Below are positions 20,885-27,801 of a stretch of 32,961 nucleotides of DNA, in pieces. Each line of letters begins with the position of its first letter. Position 1 is the first letter of the stretch. Source of the DNA: Hoeflea sp. (lineage in GTDB: Bacteria > Pseudomonadota > Alphaproteobacteria > Rhizobiales > Rhizobiaceae); NCBI RefSeq assembly GCF_014359905.1, contig NZ_JACIYP010000062.1, positions 1 through 32,961 of the forward strand, read 5' to 3'. The position numbers and the translations under genes are program-made. Below the pieces are notes generated by a model that made no database searches, had not been told where the DNA came from, and saw only the letters and a program-made list of their open reading frames with translations.

Positions 20885-21370
20885 ATGGCGCTCGACCATC
20901 TCCTTGCTTCACTGCTTGCGCGCGCCGACAGGGGCGCGCGCCTTGTCGTCATGGCGAGCGCCGCGCTCATGGTGATCGTGGTCTTTGCCCAGGTGGTCAT
21001 GCGTTACGTCTTCAACGACTCGTTCGACTGGGCCGATGAGGTGAGCCGTATCGCCTTCGTCTGGACGATCTTTCTGGCCATCCCGCTCGGCCTGCGCGAT
21101 GGCACTCACGTCGCGATCGAACTGGGTGTTGCCCGGCTTCCCGTTTCCCTGAGGCTGCTTGTTGCCCGCCTCATGAGCGGGATCGCGGCAGTGATGATGG
21201 GAATCGTGTTCTGGACGACAATCGGCGTGGCGCTTGCCACGTGGTCGGAACGACTTGGGTCCATCAACATCACGTCGAGCGTGTTTTTCTTCCCGGTCAT
21301 CATTGGCGCCCTCCATTCAGCGCTGCATCTGGCCCATCTCAGCCTCTTTCCCGTGGAGCCGCGCGCATGA
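20885..21370 (+). CDS. dctQ: TRAP transporter small permease DctQ
   Basis: A 161-residue membrane protein with four predicted helices (about residues 18-40, 52-70, 88-110 and 128-148), the small permease of the TRAP transporter. The segment VVMRYVFNDSFDWADEVSR between helices 1 and 2 is the family signature. It starts 4 bases after the dctP stop and its stop overlaps the dctM start as ATGA, consistent with equal synthesis of both membrane subunits. Confidence 0.92.
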   Translation: MALDHLLASLLARADRGARLVVMASAALMVIVVFAQVVMRYVFNDSFDWADEVSRIAFVWTIFLAIPLGLRDGTHVAIELGVARLPVSLRLLVARLMSGIAAVMMGIVFWTTIGVALATWSERLGSINITSSVFFFPVIIGALHSALHLAHLSLFPVEPRA

Positions 21371-22647
21371 GCCTGCTTGTCATCGCCCTGTTCCTTTTGC
21401 TTGCCTTTCTGGGAATGCCGCTGGCCTTCTCGCTCGGATCCGCAGCCTTGGCGGGCCTCTGGCTTGCCGGGTTCGACGCGTCGGTGATGGCAACCCGTCT
21501 TCTCAACTCGGTCAATTCGTTCCCGCTGATGTCGATCCCGCTGTTCATGGTCGCGGGAGAGCTGATGCTCAAGGGCGGCATCATGGACCGCCTGGTCGAT
21601 TTTGCGAACGCCTTCATTGGACGGGTGCGCGGCGGACTGGCGCAGGTGACCATAGTCGCCGGCGCCGGTCTCGCCTCTGTCTCGGGTGCGGCGGTCGCGG
21701 ACGCCTCGGCGCTCTCGTCGACGCTCGTGCCCGCCTTGCGTCAGCAGTACGGGCTCGGATTCTCGACCGGAATCGTAGCGGCGGCAGCCAATCTCGGACC
21801 GATCATTCCACCTTCGGGCGCGATGATCGTCTATGCGTTCATGGCGGGATCCAGCGTCTCGGTCGGGGGCCTCTTCATGGCAGGGGTGGTGCCGGGCCTG
21901 ATCCTGTTCGCGACCTTCATGGTCCTGTGCTGGTTCATTGCCTGGAAGCGCGATTATCCTCTGGCGGGAGCGCCCACGACGCTCACCAACATCCTGCGGG
22001 AGCTCCGCCGCAGCTTCATCGTCTTCCTGATGCCGGTCATCGTGATCGGCGGCATTGTCGGGGGCATCTTCACGCCGACAGAGGGAGCCGCGGTCGGCGT
22101 GTTCTACGCGCTCTTTCTCGGCTTCTTCGTCACGCGCCAGCTCAAGCTTGCCCACCTCCCCGGTGTCCTGCTCGATGCCGCCAAGACGACGGCTATGGTC
22201 GGCGCGATGATCGCTTTCGCGTCGACGGTCACGTTCCTGTTCACCATCGACCTGCTGCCCATGAAGCTCGCGGGCGCGATGCGGGGCATAACCGACGACC
22301 CGTTCCTGTTTCTGTGTCTCATCGCGCTCATGCTTCTCGTCGTCGGCATGTTCCTGGAATCGAACGCCGCCTACATCATGCTCGTTCCCCTGTTTCACCC
22401 GATTGCCCTCCAGTATGGAATCGACCCGCTCCATTTCGGTTTTCTGTTCGTGCTCAACCTGGTGATCGGCATGCTGACGCCTCCGGTCGGCGTCGTGTTG
22501 TTCGTGGTCTGCGGCATAACCGGGGTCAAGATGGGCGAGCTCGTGCGCGAAAGCTGGCCGTTCATTGCGGCGATGTACGGCGTGCTCGCGCTGTGCATGA
22601 TTTTCCCCAGCCTCGTGACCTGGCTGCCTGAAAGGCTTGGCTACTGA
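21367..22647 (+). CDS. dctM: TRAP transporter large permease DctM
   Basis: A 426-residue protein with about 12 hydrophobic helices, the sodium-coupled transport subunit. GGIMDRLVDFANAFIGRVRGGL, the GAAVADASALSSTL segment and NLGPIIPPSGAMIVY near residues 145-160 are typical DctM motifs, repeated in the second half at NLVIGMLTPPVGVVLF. GGAG lies 6 bases before the ATG. It overlaps dctQ by four bases and its stop overlaps the next start as TGATG. No truncation. Confidence 0.93.
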   Translation: MSLLVIALFLLLAFLGMPLAFSLGSAALAGLWLAGFDASVMATRLLNSVNSFPLMSIPLFMVAGELMLKGGIMDRLVDFANAFIGRVRGGLAQVTIVAGAGLASVSGAAVADASALSSTLVPALRQQYGLGFSTGIVAAAANLGPIIPPSGAMIVYAFMAGSSVSVGGLFMAGVVPGLILFATFMVLCWFIAWKRDYPLAGAPTTLTNILRELRRSFIVFLMPVIVIGGIVGGIFTPTEGAAVGVFYALFLGFFVTRQLKLAHLPGVLLDAAKTTAMVGAMIAFASTVTFLFTIDLLPMKLAGAMRGITDDPFLFLCLIALMLLVVGMFLESNAAYIMLVPLFHPIALQYGIDPLHFGFLFVLNLVIGMLTPPVGVVLFVVCGITGVKMGELVRESWPFIAAMYGVLALCMIFPSLVTWLPERLGY

Positions 22648-23387
22648 TGAGACTGCTGCTGATCAATCCGAACACAACCCGGGACCTGACCGATCGTCTC
22701 GTCGCATCAGCGGTCCGTGTGCTTCCGTCGGATGTGGAACTGCTGACCGCGACGGCATCGACGGGTTTTTCCTACATCTCATCGCGTGCCGAGGCCCAGA
22801 TTGCGGCGGTCGGCGTTCTGGAAGTGCTGGCGGAGCAGACCCGCAGCATCGACGCGGCGATCATAGCTGCCTTCGGCGATCCCGGGCTTCATGCTGCGCG
22901 GGAACTGTTCGACCTGCCGGTCACCGGCATGTCCGAAGCGGCGATGATAATGTCGCTGTCGCTCGGGGAACGCTTTGCCTTCGTGACCTTCTCGCCACGG
23001 CTTGGCCCGTGGTACGCGGAGCAAGTGGCGCGGGCGGGGTTGAGCGCACGGTTTGCGGGGATTTTCACGCCCGAAGAAATGTTCGGATCGATCGCGAGCG
23101 TGGCCGAGGATCTGCGGTCCCCGCTTCTGCGCGTCTGTCTTCGCGCAGCAAGCGAGGCCGATGTCGTCATCCTTGCAGGCGCGCCGATTGCCGGGCTGGC
23201 TGCAGACATTGCCGGCGAAGTACCGGCGATCCTGATCGATCCGATCCAGGCCGCAGTCCTGCAGGCCGTGGCGCTGTGCCGTCTGGCGCCGAAGGGTGCA
23301 GATTCCGGCAGCTTTGCCAGACCTCCCGGAAAAGACAGCACCGGACTTCCAGATGCACTGGCCTCCTGGATAGCACGGCGACCGTGA
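22647..23387 (+). CDS. Asp/Glu/hydantoin racemase family protein lacking the usual catalytic cysteines
   Basis: A 246-residue cytoplasmic protein of the Asp/Glu racemase superfamily, closest in appearance to hydantoin/allantoin racemases (LLINPNTTRDLTDRLV at the N-terminus, FGDPGLHAAREL at 76-87, PVTGMSEAAM at 91-100). Known racemases of this group use two cysteines, one just before FGDPG and one in a Gly-Cys-Ala segment near residue 180. Here the positions read AAFGDPG (Ala75) and LAGAPIAG (around 176-183); the only cysteines are 164 and 211. So either the chemistry differs or it is not a racemase. It overlaps dctM by one base and is the last gene of the uraD-TRAP operon. Its context suggests it acts on the imported compound. 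Confidence 0.8.
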   Translation: MRLLLINPNTTRDLTDRLVASAVRVLPSDVELLTATASTGFSYISSRAEAQIAAVGVLEVLAEQTRSIDAAIIAAFGDPGLHAARELFDLPVTGMSEAAMIMSLSLGERFAFVTFSPRLGPWYAEQVARAGLSARFAGIFTPEEMFGSIASVAEDLRSPLLRVCLRAASEADVVILAGAPIAGLAADIAGEVPAILIDPIQAAVLQAVALCRLAPKGADSGSFARPPGKDSTGLPDALASWIARRP

Positions 23388-23567
23388 TCGGGGGACGCGC
23401 TCGTTGACTGGATAGAGGCCTGAGGCCCCGGTTGCCGCAGCCGGATCCGTCACGCTTTCGGAGACCGCCTCGAGACGCCGCGGCATCGGTGATAAAGCGG
23501 ATCTTCATCGGACGCACCCCGGCCGGCGGGCCTTTTCGCAAACCGACGAGAACGCGTTTGAGGGATC

Positions 23568-24266
23568 CTAATCGAACGTGTTCAGACCGTTGTTGAGGTG
23601 AAACTGCAGGGCATACTGGTAGCTGATGCGGTCGCGCGTCTCAAGCGCCTGGACCACCGAACTGTGCTGCGCCATTGTGCTGGTTCGGAAATCCTGGCTC
23701 GACTTGCCTTTTTCCATAATGCGGATGATCACCGGCTTCATGATCCGGTAGATCTCGATCAGCGCTGCATTGTCGAGAATGCTGATCAGTCCGATGTGGA
23801 AATTGAAATCGGCCTCCGAGGCGGCTGCGATGGTTTCGGCATTGCCCATTGCGCTGTTGGCCGCGTTCAGCCTGTCGAGGTGGTCATGGGTAACTTTTTC
23901 AAACATCGCATCGACGGAATTGACCTCGATCAGCGTCCTGAACCCCTGGATGTCGGCAAAGGACTTGCGTGAAATCGCGATCGTGTTGAACGAGAACAGA
24001 TCAAGCGCCCGCGCCATCCGATTGTCGATGATCGTCGCGCCGACCTTGGGCCGCACATCAACAACGCCATAGGCCTTGAGCATGCGCATGGCCTCGCGCA
24101 CCGTGTTCCGGCTGGTCGAAAAGCGCTCGCAAAGCTCACGCTCGGACGGCAGGGCATCGCCGACCCGCAGCACTTCGCTGTCGATCATCGCCCTGATTTC
24201 AAGCACCAGCCGGTCCACCGCCGAGCGCGCCCGGGGTAACGGTGCCAGGAGGCTTTCAGTGGTCAA
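23568..24266 (-). CDS. FadR-type GntR family transcriptional regulator (FCD domain)
   Basis: A 232-residue regulator. The winged helix-turn-helix is at about residues 10-75 (GDALPSERELCERFSTSRNTVREAMRML). The all-helical FCD ligand domain follows, with the metal-coordinating pattern visible as the histidines in EADFNFH, MAQH and LQFH. I chose the TTG at 24266 because GGAG lies 8 bases upstream; a GTG at 24299 would add 11 residues and has no ribosome-binding site. It diverges from the second TRAP operon, and the space between holds two matching FadR-type boxes, so it very likely represses that operon and itself. FCD regulators commonly bind carboxylic acids, sugar acids or similar ligands via the metal. 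Confidence 0.88.
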   Translation of the reverse strand: MTTESLLAPLPRARSAVDRLVLEIRAMIDSEVLRVGDALPSERELCERFSTSRNTVREAMRMLKAYGVVDVRPKVGATIIDNRMARALDLFSFNTIAISRKSFADIQGFRTLIEVNSVDAMFEKVTHDHLDRLNAANSAMGNAETIAAASEADFNFHIGLISILDNAALIEIYRIMKPVIIRIMEKGKSSQDFRTSTMAQHSSVVQALETRDRISYQYALQFHLNNGLNTFD

Positions 24267-24309
24267 TTTGGCGTCTCCAGACAGAAAGCACGGCCCCACC
24301 CGGTTGATT

Positions 24310-24320
24310 TTGTAGGACCA
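24310..24320. promoter_or_regulatory. FadR-type operator box 1
   Basis: TTGTAGGACCA fits the FadR-subfamily pattern TNGTNNNACNA. It lies 44 bases upstream of the chosen GntR start. Its sequence matches box 2 read on the other strand at 9 of 11 positions. Confidence 0.55.
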
Positions 24321-24394
24321 GATTCAGCACATTGGCGCAAATCTGGCAAGATCCACTGCAAAAATCAGTCCTGAAGGCGGTAATTCGGGCTGCG

Positions 24395-24405
24395 TGGTCT
24401 GACAA
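24395..24405. promoter_or_regulatory. FadR-type operator box 2
   Basis: TGGTCTGACAA (reverse complement TTGTCAGACCA) fits TNGTNNNACNA and shares TTGTNNGACCA with box 1. The boxes are 85 bp apart, about eight helical turns, so dimers on both would face the same side. An AT-rich stretch (24400-24443) next to it is the likely promoter of the TRAP operon. Confidence 0.55.
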
Positions 24406-24506
24406 AATACACAAAAATTTCAGAAAAATCATACTGTATTATTGATCCCTGGCACGATCCGTGTGCATCATCCGCCCACAAGCCGGGAGGGAGGAGGCCC
24501 TCTCGG

Positions 24507-24529
24507 TTGGTACATGATGCATCAACCAA
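24507..24529 (+). repeat. Inverted repeats in the dctP leader
   Basis: TGATGCATCA (24515-24524) is a perfect 10-bp palindrome, flanked by TTGGT (24507-24511) and ACCAA (24525-24529). The structure ends just before the GGGAGAGAGAG ribosome-binding site of dctP. It may affect message stability or translation, or be an additional protein site. Confidence 0.35.
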
Positions 24530-24541
24530 AGGGAGAGAGAG

Positions 24542-25567
24542 ATGAATTTCATGAACAAGCTGGCCGGTCTGGCCGCCGTGACCGTTTCGGTTCTGGCGCT
24601 GTCCGGCGCCGCGCTGGCGGCGGACTATGACTGGACGTTCCAGACTTCGGAAACAGCGGGCGAGCCCGGCTTCATCAACAAGCAGAAATGGGCCGAAAAT
24701 GTCGGCGTCCTGTCCGGCGGCCGGATCAACATCGAAATCCTGCCGATCGGCTCCGTCGTTCCGCATACCGATACGCTGGAAGCCGTGGGCTCCGGCATTC
24801 TTCAGGGGCATTTGACCGATCCGAGCTATTTCGCAGGCAAGGACCCGGCTTTTGCGATGATGGGCAATCTCGTCGGCGCCTGGAGCGATCCCTTCGAACT
24901 GCTCGGCTTCATGCAATCGGGCGGCGGCGACGAACTCTACGCCGAACTGGTCGAGCCCTATGGCGTCCACTTCATCGGCGCGGCAGCGACCGAGCCGGAG
25001 GCCTTCGTTTCGAGCGTGCCGATCCGTACCGTGGAAGACCTCAAGGGTGTGAAGCTGCGTGCGCCCGAAGGCATGGTGTTCGAGATCTTCTCCAAGGCCG
25101 GCGCCTCGCCGGTTGCCCTTCCCGGCTCGGAAATTTTCTCCGCGCTCGACAAGGGCGTGGTGGATGCTGCCGACAACACGGTGTTTGCCACCAATCAGGC
25201 GCTGGGCATGAACGACATTGCCAACTTCCCGCTCTATCCGGGCTTTCACTCGTTGCCGCTGATCGACATCTCGATCAACAAGGAGATCTGGGATGGCCTG
25301 CCCGAAGACCTCAAGGCAATCCTCAACGCTTCGGTCGACAAGTTCAGCTTTGATCACATCTATTCCGTGCGCCTTCTTGACGCCAAGGCAGTCTCCGAGG
25401 CGCGCGCCAATGAGAAGATCGAGATCATCAACTGGTCGGGTGACGAACGCGCCAAGTTCCGTCGCATCGCCCAGGACGAGTGGAAGGTCTGGGCCAAAAA
25501 GTCCGACATGACCCAGCGTTACTACGATGCGGTCACGTCCTATCTCGAAGGCCGCAACCTGCTCTGA
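24542..25567 (+). CDS. dctP: TRAP transporter substrate-binding protein DctP
   Basis: A 341-residue periplasmic binding protein. The signal peptide is about residues 1-27 (Ala-Leu-Ala before Ala-Asp). VKLRAPEG places the carboxylate-binding arginine at 173; PGSEIFSALDKGVVDAADN (194-212) replaces the DGQENP motif of sialic-acid/dicarboxylate types and resembles the alpha-keto-acid (TakP-like) branch. The strong ribosome-binding site GGGAGAGAGAG precedes the ATG. It is the first gene of an operon divergent from a FadR-type regulator, and a strong hairpin separates it from the permease genes. Ligand: a monocarboxylate is plausible but unproven. Confidence 0.92.
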   Translation: MNFMNKLAGLAAVTVSVLALSGAALAADYDWTFQTSETAGEPGFINKQKWAENVGVLSGGRINIEILPIGSVVPHTDTLEAVGSGILQGHLTDPSYFAGKDPAFAMMGNLVGAWSDPFELLGFMQSGGGDELYAELVEPYGVHFIGAAATEPEAFVSSVPIRTVEDLKGVKLRAPEGMVFEIFSKAGASPVALPGSEIFSALDKGVVDAADNTVFATNQALGMNDIANFPLYPGFHSLPLIDISINKEIWDGLPEDLKAILNASVDKFSFDHIYSVRLLDAKAVSEARANEKIEIINWSGDERAKFRRIAQDEWKVWAKKSDMTQRYYDAVTSYLEGRNLL

Positions 25568-25578
25568 ACCAAAACCAC

Positions 25579-25620
25579 CCCGCGCCCGGCGATCTGTCGC
25601 CCGGGCGCGGGCATTTTTTT
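25579..25620 (+). terminator. Intercistronic hairpin with T-run between dctP and dctQ
   Basis: An 11-bp perfect GC-rich stem (CCCGCGCCCGG at 25579-25589 with CCGGGCGCGGG at 25601-25611) is followed by seven T residues at 25614-25620. It has all marks of a rho-independent terminator yet lies inside the operon, 16 bases before the dctQ start. It should let abundant dctP message be made while only part of transcription continues into the permease genes. Confidence 0.8.
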
Positions 25621-25635
25621 GCCGGGAGGGGCGAA

Positions 25636-26214
25636 ATGGCCGACCACACTGATCCACCAGCGCACGTCGACGGCGACGATGTCGAAATCCGCAGCGGCTT
25701 GGACCGCATCGTTGCAGGCTCCGCCAAGTTCTTTGCCTGGGCCATTTTCCTGGCCTTCCTGGTGACTGTGTTCGAGGTGATATCGCGCTATGTTTTCGAC
25801 GCCCCGACATACTGGGCCCACGAAAGCACCACCTTTCTGATTGCCGCAATATTCCTCGTCGGCGGGCCGATTGCGCTAGCCCGCGACAAGCACATCCGCG
25901 TGCGCATATTCTACGACTCCGTGTCGCCCCGCCGTCGCCGCCTGCTCGACATCGTCAACTCGCTGATCGCGCTGGTGTTCTTTGCCGGCCTTGCCTATGC
26001 GGCCTGGATCATGTCGTGGAAAGCCACCCACAACCCGAACGGGGAAATCCACCTCGAGGGCACGGGAACATCGTGGAACCCGCCGACGCCGGCCCTGCTC
26101 AAGATCATGGTGCTGCTCTGCGTCACGGTCATGTTCGCCCAGACTGTCATGCACCTTGTCAAAGCTGTCCGCCGCGATGCGCCGGGTCCCGCTGACGCCG
26201 CTGGAGAGAAATAG
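25636..26214 (+). CDS. dctQ: TRAP transporter small permease DctQ
   Basis: A 192-residue membrane protein with four predicted helices (about residues 35-57, 68-90, 108-130 and 155-175). FEVISRYVFDAPTYWAHES after helix 1 is the family signature. It is longer than the other DctQ in the window owing to a polar N-terminal extension of about 25 residues and a loop between helices 3 and 4. GGGAGGGG precedes the ATG. The dctM gene starts 2 bases after its stop. Confidence 0.92.
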   Translation: MADHTDPPAHVDGDDVEIRSGLDRIVAGSAKFFAWAIFLAFLVTVFEVISRYVFDAPTYWAHESTTFLIAAIFLVGGPIALARDKHIRVRIFYDSVSPRRRRLLDIVNSLIALVFFAGLAYAAWIMSWKATHNPNGEIHLEGTGTSWNPPTPALLKIMVLLCVTVMFAQTVMHLVKAVRRDAPGPADAAGEK

Positions 26215-26216
26215 CC

Positions 26217-27530
26217 ATGGGCCTGAGTGCGCTTGGCATCGAATACGGCTCCTACCTTCTGGTGGCTGCCATCTTCCTGTTGCTCCTGACCGGCCAGCCC
26301 CTGGCCTGGGTCACCGGGCTGGTGGCCCTGATCTTCACCTTCGGCTGGTTCGGCGGCAACGCCCTGCCGCTGGTCACCTCCCGCATATTCGGCTTCATCA
26401 CCGAATATTCCCTGGTCGCCATCCCGATGTTCATTCTGATGGCCGCGCTGCTCGACCGGTCCGGCATCGCCAAGGACCTGTTCAACGGCATGCGGGTCCT
26501 GGCCGGACGCCTGCCCGGCGGTGTTGCCATACAGACGCTGATCGTCGCCATCGTGCTGGCCGCGATGTCGGGGGTTATCGGCGGCGAGATTGTCCTGCTG
26601 GGGATTCTGGCGCTGCCGCAGATGCTGCGCCTGGGCTACGACAGAAACCTGTCGATTGGCGTGGTCTGCGCCGGCGGATCGCTCGGCACCATGATGCCGC
26701 CTTCCATCGTGCTCATCATCTACGGTCTGGTGGCGAGCGTTTCGATTGCCGACCTGTTCGTCGCGGCCATCACTCCGGCGCTTCTGCTGCTGGGATTCTA
26801 CGTTGCCTATGTCCTGATCATCTGCCTTCGCAATCCTCAGCTTGGCCCGCCCATGTCCAGGGAGGAGATGGCCGAGGAATCGCTCGCCAGCGCGGTCCGG
26901 TCAGTCATCGCGCCTTTGTTCATCGTGGCGGCCGTGCTCGGCTCGATCTATGGCGGCATTGCCTCGATCACCGAGGCGGCGGCATTGGGCGTGTCGGCCG
27001 TGCTGGTCGTGGCGCTGGCGCGCCGTGAACAGACGGCAAGGATGCTGCAGGAGGGTCTGGTCCACACGCTCGAAACCTGCGGCATGATCATCTGGATCGG
27101 CATCGCGGCCGCCGTGCTGGTGGGGGTCTACAACCTCATGGGCGGCAATCGCTTCGTCTCCGGCGCCATCCTCAGCCTTAACGCGCCGCCAGTGGTGATC
27201 ATCATGGTCATGATGCTGATTCTGCTGGTGCTGGGCATGTTTCTGGACTGGATCGGCATTGCGCTGCTCACCCTGCCCATCTTCGTGCCGATCGTCATCC
27301 AGCTCGGCTACGATCCCATCTGGTTCGGCATCCTGTTCGCGGTCAACATGCAGGTATCCTATCTTACCCCGCCATTCGGCCCTGCCGCCTTCTACCTCAA
27401 GAGTGTGGCCCCGCCGGACATCACCCTCAAGCACATCTACACCGCACTGCTGCCGTTCATCGCGCTGCAACTGGTTGTGCTGGCGATCATCCTGTTCTTC
27501 CCGCCCATCGCCACCTGGGCGACAAACTGA
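26217..27530 (+). CDS. dctM: TRAP transporter large permease DctM
   Basis: A 437-residue protein with about 12 hydrophobic helices, the sodium-coupled transport subunit. AALLDRSGIAKDLFNGMRVL, GGSLGTMMPPSIVLIIYG near residue 155 and NMQVSYLTPPFGPAAFYLKSV near 377 are the paired motifs of the family; the last is usual in DctM proteins paired with TakP-like binding proteins. It is the last gene of the operon. The 271-bp region that follows, facing the metal ATPase gene, holds only weak hairpins (for example CGGAGC/GCTCCG near 27615) and no gene. Confidence 0.93.
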   Translation: MGLSALGIEYGSYLLVAAIFLLLLTGQPLAWVTGLVALIFTFGWFGGNALPLVTSRIFGFITEYSLVAIPMFILMAALLDRSGIAKDLFNGMRVLAGRLPGGVAIQTLIVAIVLAAMSGVIGGEIVLLGILALPQMLRLGYDRNLSIGVVCAGGSLGTMMPPSIVLIIYGLVASVSIADLFVAAITPALLLLGFYVAYVLIICLRNPQLGPPMSREEMAEESLASAVRSVIAPLFIVAAVLGSIYGGIASITEAAALGVSAVLVVALARREQTARMLQEGLVHTLETCGMIIWIGIAAAVLVGVYNLMGGNRFVSGAILSLNAPPVVIIMVMMLILLVLGMFLDWIGIALLTLPIFVPIVIQLGYDPIWFGILFAVNMQVSYLTPPFGPAAFYLKSVAPPDITLKHIYTALLPFIALQLVVLAIILFFPPIATWATN

Positions 27531-27801
27531 GGACCGGACCGCGCGGGACGGTTGCCGGGGAAAATCGGCCCGGTTGTTTTGCTGGCGCGTCGACCTCGAA
27601 ACCATCGATGCCCGGCGGAGCTTCGCTGCTCCGGACCGGGGCAACAAGGCAGCTGCCGTTCCGGGCTCGCTTGCCCTTTGCGCGTCTGACCCAGGTCCAT
27701 GTCCCAACACCGGTTCCGGCGTGACCTATTATGTCGTCAATCGATCATGTCGTCAGGGGCCGGGCATCGCAAACCATGGCTTTCGGAATGCGGCGGGCGG
27801 G

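Noticed and set aside
23388..23567. Terminator between the convergent racemase-like and GntR genes
   Set aside because: Only a GGCC/GGCC stem followed by TTTT near 23535 was seen; too short to call.
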